From Paenalcaligenes hominis (GTDB lineage Bacteria; Pseudomonadota; Gammaproteobacteria; Burkholderiales; Burkholderiaceae_B): a DNA stretch of 64,000 bases. The position numbers and the translations under genes were made by a program. The notes under the pieces were generated by a model. The model did no database searches, had not been told where the DNA came from, and was given only the letters and a program-made list of their open reading frames with translations. Below are positions 36,905 through 45,598 of the stretch, one piece after another; positions within the stretch are counted from its first letter, which is position 1; each line of letters opens with the position of its first letter. The stretch covers positions 434,001 through 498,000 of the forward strand of contig NZ_JAATIZ010000002.1 of assembly GCF_011927625.1 (NCBI RefSeq). The letters run 5' to 3'.

Positions 36905-36980
36905 GGTTGCACCAAAGACAAACAAAGGTGCAACCCACATAAACCACGAGTTGAATTTTAGTACCCCAAAAGGTTGCACC
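36905..36980 (-). promoter_or_regulatory. Three GGTTGCACC sites upstream of putA
   Basis: Copies at 36905-36913 and 36972-36980 (plus strand) and an inverted copy at 36927-36935; the first two form a 9-bp inverted repeat with a 13-base spacer. The core GTTGCA matches the operator reported for the E. coli PutA ribbon-helix-helix domain. Confidence 0.75.
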
Positions 36981-36996
36981 CCATCAGTACATACCC

Positions 36997-37866
36997 TTAA
37001 TGACTTAGCCCGAGTAAGACTACCCCGCCAACCAAAATAACACAGCCCAAAAGCCGTCCTAAACTAACACGCTCTTTGAGCCAAATAAAGCCGAATAAGG
37101 TTCCAATCATCATAGATAGCTCACGCGCTGGAGCCACCACACTGAGTGGCGCACCGAGGCCTAATGCATACAGTATCAAAATATAGGAAAGTGGCGACAA
37201 CACACCAACTAATACAGCTAAGCCCCAATACCCCTGCATGTTCTTTAAAGTATTGCCTTTTAAAGCGTAGGGTGTGAGTAATACCGTGCGCAGAAAATTA
37301 CTGCCAAAGTCTAAGACCAAAGGACTAATCAATAACACCTTGATACTGTAAGCGTCAAAAACGGTATAAATAGCAATACACAGACCCGTTTGTAAGCCCC
37401 ATCGTAAGCCAGAACGCGCCTTTGGATGCAGCAAATACGCCAAGCGCCCATTAGAGGCAATCAACAAAATACCAGTTACTACTAAGGCCAACCCTACTGC
37501 GCCTAGCGCTGAAACAGGCTCATGGAGAAAAACCACCGCACCTAAGGTTGCAAGCAAGGGGCCTGTGCCTCTGGCAATAGGATAAACCACTGATAAATCT
37601 GCTTGCTGATAGCCCCGCTGCAAACTCAAGCTATACGCCAAGTGAATTAAGGCGCTTAGGCAAATAGCCCCTACCATCCACCCTGTCCAGTGCGCTACAT
37701 TTGACCACAACAACCATATAGCAAACGGTGCATACACCAGAGTTGCAGCTAATGCATAAGCAAATACAAATACTGCACCAACTGCTGCCGCTTTTTTAGC
37801 TAGCAAGTTCCAGAGCGCATGCAATAAAGCGGCAAGAGCAATAAGAATCAAAGTGAAAAAAGTCAC
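36997..37866 (-). CDS. DMT-superfamily (EamA) transporter
   Basis: 289 residues with ten membrane helices arranged as two EamA repeats (GTGPLLATLGAVVFLHEPVSALG in the first, APARELSMMIGTLFGFIWLKERVSLGRLLG in the second). Drug/metabolite transporters of this group export amino acids or other metabolites. It is upstream of putA on the same strand, with putA operators in the gap. Substrate unknown. Confidence 0.85.
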   Translation of the reverse strand: MTFFTLILIALAALLHALWNLLAKKAAAVGAVFVFAYALAATLVYAPFAIWLLWSNVAHWTGWMVGAICLSALIHLAYSLSLQRGYQQADLSVVYPIARGTGPLLATLGAVVFLHEPVSALGAVGLALVVTGILLIASNGRLAYLLHPKARSGLRWGLQTGLCIAIYTVFDAYSIKVLLISPLVLDFGSNFLRTVLLTPYALKGNTLKNMQGYWGLAVLVGVLSPLSYILILYALGLGAPLSVVAPARELSMMIGTLFGFIWLKERVSLGRLLGCVILVGGVVLLGLSH

Positions 37867-37889
37867 GCTTTTTTACCTTTAACGCAAAT

Positions 37890-37923
37890 AAAAAACCCTC
37901 TGTGCTCGGATCAACACAGAGGG
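37890..37923 (-). terminator. Terminator after the Cache-domain gene
   Basis: CCCTCTGTG and CACAGAGGG form a 9-bp stem with a 10-base loop; on the minus strand a T run follows. It ends the tau transport operon. Confidence 0.9.
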
Positions 37924-37943
37924 CTAAAGAAAAAAAAACGCAG

Positions 37944-38849
37944 TTATAGTTCTGTGTTTTCTTTTATCTCTGCTTGCACACCAATTACATGGGAACCCGT
38001 GCGTTTGAAAAAAATACGCTGCACTGCCACACGCTTGGTTTTCAGATTTAAGATTAGCGCATCTAGCTGCTGCGTAAACTCGGTTTGAGCTAAATCTGCA
38101 ATTTCTAATAAAAACGGCCGCCCTGTCACATCCACCACATCAGCTAAGCTTACGCCTTTCAGATAGCGTTCAGCAGCATCAAACAATACATTGCCCTGCT
38201 CTAGATCCAACACGAGCACACGTAAACCTCTGAATTGAAATTCGCTAGTACGGTTTGCAAATTTACGCAATGCCCCTTCTGGATCTACGTCAAAGCTATA
38301 CACAGCCTCGTTTAGCACGTTTTGTACCTGCTCTAAGGTAGGCGCTGCGGGAAAATACCCCACTGCCACCACAACCCCATCGACCAGTTCAAACGAGGTT
38401 AGCTTGGCATCCATGCCGCCGTCTGCAGGGTTATACCACTGATACTGCACTGTGCCTCGAGTTTGACTTTTAGCGCTTTCAATGATTTCTTTAAAAAATG
38501 GTCTTTGGTCAGTATCGGTTTGCTCTAATACGTTTTCACCTATAAGCGTAGCGGACCATCCTCCACTGGAGAGCAAAATGCCTTCCATATTTAAACTAAA
38601 CACATACAGGTCTCTATCGACAAACTGCGCGTCTCGGTTAAAGTCATTGACCCCAACCACACCCTTGTTTTTTATGTGCTGCACCGCGCGTTGTAATAGC
38701 TGATGCGCGCGTTGTTCCACCGTAGGTTTAGTTTGCACCGCGGCTTCGGCTAACAAGAGCTCTTGGGCCGCGGCTGGCGGGGTGACTGCACCTAAAGCCG
38801 CCGCAACCATGGCGCCAGTGACTTGCTTGATATAAGACATTTTTTTCAC
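37944..38849 (-). CDS. Periplasmic Cache-domain protein linked to a TRAP transporter
   Basis: 301 residues with a signal peptide (GAMVAAALGAVTPPAAAQE). Two similar Cache-type halves follow: residues 40-170 (RDLYVFSLNMEGILLSSGG, DQRPFFKEIIESAKSQTRGTV) and 175-300 (LRVLVLDLEQGNVLFDA, FLLEIADLAQTEF). Cache domains bind small ligands. No kinase or chemotaxis domain is attached, so it works as a soluble binding protein, probably for the transporter beside it. It is one base from dctM. Confidence 0.75.
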   Translation of the reverse strand: MKKMSYIKQVTGAMVAAALGAVTPPAAAQELLLAEAAVQTKPTVEQRAHQLLQRAVQHIKNKGVVGVNDFNRDAQFVDRDLYVFSLNMEGILLSSGGWSATLIGENVLEQTDTDQRPFFKEIIESAKSQTRGTVQYQWYNPADGGMDAKLTSFELVDGVVVAVGYFPAAPTLEQVQNVLNEAVYSFDVDPEGALRKFANRTSEFQFRGLRVLVLDLEQGNVLFDAAERYLKGVSLADVVDVTGRPFLLEIADLAQTEFTQQLDALILNLKTKRVAVQRIFFKRTGSHVIGVQAEIKENTEL

Positions 38850-38850
38850 A

Positions 38851-40191
38851 TTAATACCCCATTAATCTGGGTAACCAGAGAGAAAGTGAGGGCACAAAAG
38901 CAATAATGAAAATAGCCACCACATAGGCCGCCACAAAGGGCAAGGCGCGCGCCACAATGCTTTCTACTGTAGCCCCACCAATACCGGAAGCCACAAACAG
39001 ATTTTCACCTAACGGCGGGGTAACAAAGCCCACAGATAATGCACAGATGACCACAATACCCACATGGGTTGGGTCGATGCCAAACATGTACGTGACTGGT
39101 AAAAGCACCGGTACTAAAATCATGATGGCCGCTAAGGTCTCCATGAACATGCCCACAAACAACAAAAAGGCAATGAGCAGCGTCCAAATCACATACATAT
39201 TGTCAGTCCAGCTAAGCAAAGACTCGGCAATCAGCGCTGGAATGCGTTGTTCCACTAACAAGCGTCCAAATACGGTAGCGGCAAATAAAATTAACAGTAC
39301 CCGTCCGGTAATCCAGGTAGTCGTACGTAATGCATGAAAGGCTTTAGCAAAATTGAGCTCGCGGTGAATAAAAATACCCACGAACACGGTATAAAACACC
39401 GCCACCACAGCCGACTCGGTGGGTGTGAAAAAGCCAGCATAAATACCACCTAAAATAATAAGCGGCGCCAACACAGACCAAAAACCACGACGTAACGCAT
39501 GCATAACTTCGGACACAGACCAACCTTCGTTGGTGCCCGCATAGCCTTCTTTGCGGGAAATAATATAGTTCAGAATCAATAAGCTACTGCTCATGACTAG
39601 CCCTGGCACCACCCCAGCAATAAACAATTTTGAGATGGACACCGAGCTAAACTGCCCATATTGCGCAACGGCTTCGGGTGGGGGCTGCAAACCTAAGGCG
39701 GAAATACCAAAAATCACCATCGGAATAGAAGGCGGAATAATAATACCCAAGCCGCCTGACGACGCCGTTAGCGCAGAAGCGTAGTCTAAAGAGTAATTAC
39801 GCTTGGTCATGGCAGGGATCATTAGCATCCCCACTGCTGCCGTGGTGGCTGGACCCGAACCGGAAATCGCCCCAAAAAACAAACAGGCTAACACGGTGGC
39901 TACCCCTAAGCCCCCTGTAATGGGCCCGGCCAAGGTTTCTGCAATATCTACCAAACGCCGCGAAATACCCGCGGCCTCCATCAATGCGCCTGCCAGCACA
40001 AACGCAGGCAGAGCCATCAGTGGAAAACTCCCCACCGAGGTAAAAGCAATTTGTACAAAGGAAATGGGGTTTTTACCTAAGGTTAAAAACGCCACTAGGG
40101 CCGCACCAGCTAACGAAACCGTTATGGGGGCCCCAATCAATAGCAAAACAATAAAGCTGCCAAACAACAACGCCACAATATACTGTTCCAT
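38851..40191 (-). CDS. TRAP transporter large permease (DctM type), tau locus
   Basis: 446 residues, about twelve membrane helices, DctM family (FFGAISGSGPATTAAVGMLMIPAM, IIPPSIPMVIFG, GFFTPTESAVVAVFYT, SVGFVTPPLGENLFVAS). It forms the ion-driven channel of a tripartite carrier. With dctQ and dctP it corresponds to the TauKLM-type taurine importer in other bacteria, an assignment based on adjacency to tauXY. Its ATG overlaps the dctQ stop by one base. Confidence 0.92.
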   Translation of the reverse strand: MEQYIVALLFGSFIVLLLIGAPITVSLAGAALVAFLTLGKNPISFVQIAFTSVGSFPLMALPAFVLAGALMEAAGISRRLVDIAETLAGPITGGLGVATVLACLFFGAISGSGPATTAAVGMLMIPAMTKRNYSLDYASALTASSGGLGIIIPPSIPMVIFGISALGLQPPPEAVAQYGQFSSVSISKLFIAGVVPGLVMSSSLLILNYIISRKEGYAGTNEGWSVSEVMHALRRGFWSVLAPLIILGGIYAGFFTPTESAVVAVFYTVFVGIFIHRELNFAKAFHALRTTTWITGRVLLILFAATVFGRLLVEQRIPALIAESLLSWTDNMYVIWTLLIAFLLFVGMFMETLAAIMILVPVLLPVTYMFGIDPTHVGIVVICALSVGFVTPPLGENLFVASGIGGATVESIVARALPFVAAYVVAIFIIAFVPSLSLWLPRLMGY

Positions 40192-40775
40192 TATGCCGCT
40201 CCGTCTAGTTGCGAAGGAGTGCCTGTGGGGTTTTTAGCGGCTTGGGCTGTTTCTGTGATCTCTTGAAGCTCTTGAGTTTCTGGGTCCACAATTTCCACAG
40301 ATTTAAAAAACAATAAATAGTTATTCCAAATAATACGAATGGACATCAATAAAAATGCGGCGGGTAATACCATAAAAAAGTACTTCATTGGAATACCCAT
40401 AGTTTGCGATTTCCAAAACAGGTTCATACGATTAAATACAAAGTCATAACTTAGCCAAGTGAAGTACAAGTTAAAAGCGACCCACACGAGATCGGCAATG
40501 CCCTCACTGATTTTCTTTACAATCGGTGGAAACCAACGAAACTGAAACGTGACCCGATTATGGGCTGACATTTTGGCGGCTACCACGGCGCCTAAATACG
40601 CAAACCAGACAAACATGTAGGTAGCGAGTTCCTCTCCCCATGGGATGGAATAGCCCCAAAATTGTCGTAATAGAATCTGTACAAATAATAAGGTGACAAA
40701 TACGGCGAGCAATAAGCCGCACACATATTCCTCAACATGATCCAGCACATGCAGTAATTTCGCTTTTACCGACAT
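40191..40775 (-). CDS. TRAP transporter small permease (DctQ type), tau locus
   Basis: 194 residues with four membrane helices (YVCGLLLAVFVTLLFVQILLR, EELATYMFVWFAYLGAVVAAK with the family's W-x-E-E-L motif, and two more). Bridges the binding protein and DctM. A Pro/Thr-containing tail of about 40 residues ends the protein. A 13-bp hairpin lies between it and dctP. Confidence 0.9.
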   Translation of the reverse strand: MSVKAKLLHVLDHVEEYVCGLLLAVFVTLLFVQILLRQFWGYSIPWGEELATYMFVWFAYLGAVVAAKMSAHNRVTFQFRWFPPIVKKISEGIADLVWVAFNLYFTWLSYDFVFNRMNLFWKSQTMGIPMKYFFMVLPAAFLLMSIRIIWNNYLLFFKSVEIVDPETQELQEITETAQAAKNPTGTPSQLDGAA

Positions 40776-40819
40776 GACTACCTCCAGCTGCAGCGAATCA
40801 ATAGAACCAACAGATACGA

Positions 40820-40850
40820 AAGCGCGAGCTGTTAATAACAGCTCGCGCTC
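40820..40850 (-). other. Stable hairpin between dctP and dctQ
   Basis: AGCGCGAGCTGTT and AACAGCTCGCGCT form a 13-bp stem with a 3-base loop, no T run. This fits a stability or processing element that raises binding-protein message above permease message. Confidence 0.65.
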
Positions 40851-40857
40851 AGTACGT

Positions 40858-41856
40858 TTAGGAACGGTTTAGACTTTTAATCACTTCATCTAGGCGCTCT
40901 TTACCGCCGACTACGTCATAAAATTTAGGCCAAACCTGACTGGTTGCTGCCTCGATCCATTCTTTCTCGTCGTTAGCTGGATCCACAATTTCCATACCGG
41001 CTGCCACTAGCTCTTCTTTAATTTTTTTCTCGGTTTCATTTAAGTAATTAAAGCTGTGCTCGGTGGCTTCTAGACCAGCATCCAGAATAATCTGCTGCAT
41101 TTCTGGTGTTTGTGATTGGAATACCTGTTCGCTGATGATGAGAGGCTCTAGCGAGAACAAGTAGCGAATGTTGGTGATGTACTTTTGTACCTCATCAAAC
41201 TTCATTGCCGCTACCGTGATGTAAGGGTTGTCTTGCCCATCAACCACACGCTGTTGCAATGCCGTAAAGGTTTCGGTCCAGGCCAATGGGTTAGGGTTTA
41301 CACCCCAAGCATTGTAAGTAGAGACCATGATCTCGTTTTTAGGAACACGGATGACCAGACCTTTTAGGTCTTCGAGAGTTTTGACTGGACGTTTGGAGTT
41401 GGTCAGCACTCTAAAGCCTGAGTACGACCAGCCAATAATACGTACGCCTGCATCACGAATCGTATTCTTAGTGAGCTCTTGGCCTACTGGACCCAGTGTG
41501 AGCTCTTTGGCTTCGTCCACACTTTGAATCAAGTAAGGCAAGGTTAAAATGGCCACCGAGGGGGAAAACGGGGTGACGTTATTAATGGCTAAGACCGAAA
41601 AATCGAGTAAGCCCATGGCTGCGTCGTTGACGGTATCTTGCTCATCGCCCAACTGACTATTAGGGAATAAGTCGGCTTTGGCTTTGCCATCAGTTTTTTC
41701 GCTTAGCTTTTCAGCAAAAGCTTTGGCTAGCTCGTATTGGGTACCGCCTTGTGCATCGCCAATGGCCACTTTAAAGGTTTGAGCCGAGACCATGCTCGAC
41801 ATCAACAAGCCCATGCTTAGAGCAAAAGGCATTAATAGTTTTTGCTTCAGTTTCAT
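40858..41856 (-). CDS. TRAP transporter substrate-binding protein (DctP type), tau locus
   Basis: 332 residues with a signal peptide (PFALSMGLLMSSMVSAQT). DctP-family core: KVAIGDAQGGTQYELAKAFAEKL, LVIRVPKNEIMVSTYNAWGVNPNPLAWTE with the substrate Arg in RVPKN, and FTALQQRVVDGQDNPY. Periplasmic ligand receptor for the DctQM pair. Taurine is the inferred ligand because tauXY is directly upstream. Confidence 0.92.
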   Translation of the reverse strand: MKLKQKLLMPFALSMGLLMSSMVSAQTFKVAIGDAQGGTQYELAKAFAEKLSEKTDGKAKADLFPNSQLGDEQDTVNDAAMGLLDFSVLAINNVTPFSPSVAILTLPYLIQSVDEAKELTLGPVGQELTKNTIRDAGVRIIGWSYSGFRVLTNSKRPVKTLEDLKGLVIRVPKNEIMVSTYNAWGVNPNPLAWTETFTALQQRVVDGQDNPYITVAAMKFDEVQKYITNIRYLFSLEPLIISEQVFQSQTPEMQQIILDAGLEATEHSFNYLNETEKKIKEELVAAGMEIVDPANDEKEWIEAATSQVWPKFYDVVGGKERLDEVIKSLNRS

Positions 41857-41904
41857 GTTTGTCTCCTTCCTCTTTGTGTTTTTAAGAGGTATTTGTATGT
41901 AGGG

Positions 41905-41928
41905 GGGCTACTTCCGTAGCCCTTTTTT
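41905..41928. other. Hairpin between tauY and dctP
   Basis: GGGCTAC and GTAGCCC pair around TTCC; the T run is on the plus strand, so it would terminate only antisense transcription and may act as a stabiliser for the sense message. Confidence 0.5.
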
Positions 41929-41939
41929 GAAACTACCAC

Positions 41940-43373
41940 TTACAACTGTTCGTCTTTTAAGTGATACCAACGATATAAAAATCGTTGTCCTAAGCGTCTA
42001 AATGGCGCAAAGGCTTCGGACACCACCATTTCGCGCACATTAGGAAATGGCAAACGATCTTGGAAGATGGGCAAGTCTAGCTCTGCACCACGACCGGCAA
42101 TACGTTGTGCCATACGACGTCCTGCTTGGGATGAATACATGACCCCGTTGCCACCATATCCCATCGCATAAAAAATACGCTCTTTAGGGTCAGGTTGGAC
42201 GATGCGAGGCATCATGTCATGGCTTACATCTACCCAGCCCCACCACGAGTACTCCAGCTCGATACCGGCTATGGCTGGAAACTTGCGGGCAATGGCTTCA
42301 CGCAGATTCTTTTCGTACTTGTCTTCAGGCGCTTGACGACCAGAAATGGCGCTGCGACTGCCGATTTGTAAGCGGTTATCAGGCAGTAAGCGATAGTAAT
42401 TACGTAAAACACGTGTGTCTGTTAGGACTTGGTGGGTATGGAAATTACATGCTGCTATTTCTTGGGGTGTCAGTGGTCGGGTGACGACCGAGTTTGACAA
42501 CACCGGCATCAAGCGATTTTTAAACTCTTTGTGTAAATGGTTGGAGGTATAACCACCAGTGGCTACAGCTACCGTTTTAGCACGAACTACGCCACCTGGG
42601 GTACGTAAATAATGGTAGCCGTCGCGTGTTTCCCAGCCCGCAACTGGGCTAGCCGGATGGACTTTTACCCCTAACGCACGGGCTTTTTTAATATAACCAA
42701 AGGCTAATTTGGCCGCGTGTACACCGATGCCTTCTGGTTCGTGCATCGCACCGTGGGCTTCTTGGTCGCCCACCCACTGCTCTTTCACTGTGCGTGCATC
42801 AAGGATTTGGGCGTTATAACCAAACGTGTCGCGTAATAGTTTGGCCTCTTCCTCTAGGGTAGGCATAACTCTAGCGCGGTGCGCAATGTATAAATGGCCG
42901 CCGGGCTGAGGATCGCAATCGATATCCTTAATCAGCTCTTTAAAGTTCTCCATGCCCTCGACACATTCACGGTGCATCTTCAACGCCGTATCTAAGCCCC
43001 AACGTTTAATCCACTGTGAACGCTTCAGGCGACCTGAAGCGCACTGTGCTTGGCCACCATTGCGCGTGCTACAGCCCCATGCGGTACGATTGGCTTCGAG
43101 AACAACGGACTGAATGCCGTATTCTTGCGCCAAGAAAATAGCCGTGGTTAAGCCGGTAAAGCCCGCCCCAATAATGGCAACCTCAACCTCGGTGTCGTGT
43201 TGAATGGGACCATCATCAGCGGGCGGTTCGCCTGCTGTGCCAATCCAATATGTAGGCGCATAATCTACGCCAGCACCTGGGGTGGCATCAAGCATTGGGT
43301 CATAGCCTGGCTCGTACGCAGAACGAGCCGCGGTGGCCTTAGTGCGTAATAGCTCCATGTTTGATGCGTTCAT
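41940..43373 (-). CDS. tauY: FAD-dependent oxidase/dehydrogenase, probable taurine dehydrogenase large subunit
   Basis: 477 residues, DAO-fold flavoprotein. FAD Rossmann motif VAIIGAGFTGLTTAIFLAQ near residue 67, CSTRNGGQAQ, VAVATGGYTSN and GYGGNGVMYSSQAGRRMA at the C-terminal FAD edge. TauY with TauX oxidises taurine to sulfoacetaldehyde and ammonia, passing electrons to cytochrome c. Alternatives are gamma-glutamylputrescine or other amine oxidases; the neighbours tauX, tauR, xsc and the TRAP system favour taurine. Five bases after tauX. Confidence 0.82.
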   Translation of the reverse strand: MNASNMELLRTKATAARSAYEPGYDPMLDATPGAGVDYAPTYWIGTAGEPPADDGPIQHDTEVEVAIIGAGFTGLTTAIFLAQEYGIQSVVLEANRTAWGCSTRNGGQAQCASGRLKRSQWIKRWGLDTALKMHRECVEGMENFKELIKDIDCDPQPGGHLYIAHRARVMPTLEEEAKLLRDTFGYNAQILDARTVKEQWVGDQEAHGAMHEPEGIGVHAAKLAFGYIKKARALGVKVHPASPVAGWETRDGYHYLRTPGGVVRAKTVAVATGGYTSNHLHKEFKNRLMPVLSNSVVTRPLTPQEIAACNFHTHQVLTDTRVLRNYYRLLPDNRLQIGSRSAISGRQAPEDKYEKNLREAIARKFPAIAGIELEYSWWGWVDVSHDMMPRIVQPDPKERIFYAMGYGGNGVMYSSQAGRRMAQRIAGRGAELDLPIFQDRLPFPNVREMVVSEAFAPFRRLGQRFLYRWYHLKDEQL

Positions 43374-43378
43374 GACCC

Positions 43379-43768
43379 TTACTCACTTTTAAATGCAGGA
43401 CGATTTTTTCTGTACGCGTCTTTGATGGCGATCTTTCCATCGCGGAAGGTAATTAAGTCGACCATTCGCGCTTCGGTACGCATGCCATCGGCGGTGGTGC
43501 CAGAGTACGTGGTGCTGTAAAAACCAAAGTCATCGACCACTTGTGCAATAAAGTCGGTCCATTGGGCATCGGGGCATGTTAGCCAAGCCTGTTCAAAAGC
43601 TTTTGCTACAGCGGCTTGACCAGTATGTGTGGTGCCACGTAGGCCATCACCGGCTACCGTATGAAAGACACAGTCTTCCGTCATCATGCTCATTAATGCA
43701 TCCACATCGTGGCGGTTCCATGCAGCGGCAAATTCTTTCAAAAGGGCTAAGTTTTTTTCTGACATCAT
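43379..43768 (-). CDS. tauX: SnoaL/NTF2-like small protein, probable taurine dehydrogenase small subunit
   Basis: 129 residues of the NTF2-like fold (ALLKEFAAAWNRHDVDALMSMMTEDCVFHT near residues 8-38, then EARMVDLITFRDGKIAIKDAYRKNR). Its place directly before a DAO-type flavoprotein and after tauR matches the tauXY arrangement of other taurine degraders. The family is otherwise broad, so the name rests on context. Two ATGs (43768, 43765) and an upstream GGAGA ribosome site. A palindrome at 43841-43863 sits in its promoter region. Confidence 0.75.
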   Translation of the reverse strand: MMSEKNLALLKEFAAAWNRHDVDALMSMMTEDCVFHTVAGDGLRGTTHTGQAAVAKAFEQAWLTCPDAQWTDFIAQVVDDFGFYSTTYSGTTADGMRTEARMVDLITFRDGKIAIKDAYRKNRPAFKSE

Positions 43769-43840
43769 TGTCTCCGTGTGTAGCTAAATTTTATCCTTCC
43801 ATCCAACATACTGAATGTGCTGCAGAGCTCGTAGAACCAA

Positions 43841-43863
43841 CTGGCCACAATCGATTGGTCCAG
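43841..43863 (-). promoter_or_regulatory. Imperfect palindrome upstream of tauX, possible TauR site
   Basis: CTGGCCACAATCGATTGGTCCAG region: CTGG/CCAG ends and an AATCGATT centre with a one-base slip. The minus strand reads CTGGACCAAT, close to the CTGGAC-type repeats I recall for TauR in Rhodobacter; that recall needs checking. Lies just past the tauR stop. Confidence 0.4.
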
Positions 43864-43864
43864 A

Positions 43865-45394
43865 TTAAATCGCCTTGGCATGCCGTGTTTCACCAAAGCC
43901 ATAGAGCATGCGGATTACAGACGCTAATTGCCGAATTCCAGGCTCAATTTTTTGGCGTGATATAGAGGCAAACCCTAAGCGGAAAAAATGCTGATTTTCA
44001 GCGCTTTTAGTAAAAAAAACGTCGCCGACTTCAATAAGAACGCCTTGTTGTTCCGCTGCTTGTGCAAGGTCATGCGAATTCATAGAGGGTGGACACTCTA
44101 CCCAACAGGCTGCCCCCCCACTGATGTACTGATAACGTAAAAAAGGAAGATGCTCGTCGAGGGCGCGCATTAAGACATCGGCTTTGTCACTAAGCAGAGC
44201 GGCGCGCTTGCGTAATACCGCATCGTAATGGCCTAATGATAAAAACTGCGCAAAAACACGCTGCATGTATGCCGTAGGATGCCGAATATTTAAACGGCGA
44301 ATAGCGCGTAAACGTTGACTTAAAATCGGGTCAGCCGCCACATAACCCATACGAATACCCGGTGCCAGCACTTTGGACACACTGCTGATATAAATGACTC
44401 GGCCCGTTTGATCTAAACTTTTTAAGCTGGGTGAGGCTTCGTTGGTCAGGCAATTTTCACTTTCGTAGTCGTCTTCAATTACGATGAAATCGTGCTTTTG
44501 CGCCAAGCGTAAGAGCTCTTGTTTACGCTCTAAGCTCATCCGCACCGTGGTGGGGCTTTGGTGGCTGGGCGTCACGTAGACGTAGTCACAACGCGCTAAA
44601 GCGTCTTCATCAAGAATTAAGCCTTGATCGTCAATAGGCAACGGTTGCACCTGTTGAGTGCGACTTAAAAAAATATTGCGGGCATCCGGATAACCCGGGT
44701 CTTCGATACCTACTGTTTTGTCGAGCCCAACCAGCAAATCAGCCAATAAATACAACGCATGCTGAGCCCCTACAGTGATCACGAGTTCATTATCATTAAC
44801 CCACACCCCACGACGCGGTAAAACACGTAAACGAAGCTGTTTAATCAAGCCTTCGTCATCGCGCAAGAACATGTCTTGCGCCCATTCTGAGACCTCAAGC
44901 GCACTGAGCGTTGCCATACAGCACGCGCGCCACGCCGCACTGGGGAAAGTTTCACTGTCGAACTGGCCATAAATGAAAGGATAGGGATAATGGCGCCAAT
45001 TGGCTTTTTTGGTGATGTTGCGCTGGGCTTCGGGATCAAAACGAAACCGTTGGCTCCAGTTAGGTCGTTGAGCGGGATCAATGTCATGAGCTTGACGTGG
45101 TGCATGCCTAATTTGTTGCATGAGCGCGGGGTTGGCAAAATAACCGCGCCGTTCGTAAGCAATTAAATAGCCCTCATCCACTAAGTTTTGATAGGCAATG
45201 ACTACGGTATTACGCGCTAAACCAAGGATCTCTGCCATTTCTCGGCTTGAAGGAATAGCCATGCTAGTAGGCCACTGCCCCTCTAGGACTACCCCTACTA
45301 CCATCTGGCGCACCTGCGCTTGCAGGCTGAGTCCAAGGTTTGCATGGCGTAAGAACTGCTGTCGCCACATCACCCCACTTGACTCTTTATTCAT
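43865..45394 (-). CDS. tauR: MocR-type GntR/aminotransferase regulator, probable TauR
   Basis: 509 residues. A GntR winged helix (residues 15-85, including SREMAEILGLARNTVVIAYQ) is fused to a fold-type I aminotransferase domain; the PLP Lys lies in SSVSKVLAPGIRMGY near residue 325, and Asp/Tyr contacts in DDYESE. Such regulators sense amines with PLP and TauR activates tau genes. Start ATG 45394 has GGGAGAGG before it; a TTG at 45421 is discounted. It lies directly upstream of tauX on the same strand. Confidence 0.85.
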   Translation of the reverse strand: MNKESSGVMWRQQFLRHANLGLSLQAQVRQMVVGVVLEGQWPTSMAIPSSREMAEILGLARNTVVIAYQNLVDEGYLIAYERRGYFANPALMQQIRHAPRQAHDIDPAQRPNWSQRFRFDPEAQRNITKKANWRHYPYPFIYGQFDSETFPSAAWRACCMATLSALEVSEWAQDMFLRDDEGLIKQLRLRVLPRRGVWVNDNELVITVGAQHALYLLADLLVGLDKTVGIEDPGYPDARNIFLSRTQQVQPLPIDDQGLILDEDALARCDYVYVTPSHQSPTTVRMSLERKQELLRLAQKHDFIVIEDDYESENCLTNEASPSLKSLDQTGRVIYISSVSKVLAPGIRMGYVAADPILSQRLRAIRRLNIRHPTAYMQRVFAQFLSLGHYDAVLRKRAALLSDKADVLMRALDEHLPFLRYQYISGGAACWVECPPSMNSHDLAQAAEQQGVLIEVGDVFFTKSAENQHFFRLGFASISRQKIEPGIRQLASVIRMLYGFGETRHAKAI

Positions 45395-45514
45395 TGTCCC
45401 TCTCCCTGTTGTATGAGCCAAATTGAAAAGTAACCGATCGTCAACCTTTTTCCTATTCGGTTTTTCCTTTAGCCCTCAACTTTTTAGTAACCCGGCTTTT
45501 GACCTGGATCCAAA

Positions 45515-45550
45515 TAAAAAAGACCACATGCTTGATTAAGCCTGTGGTCT
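45515..45550 (-). terminator. Terminator after thiG
   Basis: AGACCACA and TGTGGTCT form an 8-bp stem with further loop pairing; a T run follows on the minus strand. Confidence 0.85.
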
Positions 45551-45598
45551 AAACCGTGCTCTATGTCGTAATGACGTATTCGGATTTTGTGTCTAGAG

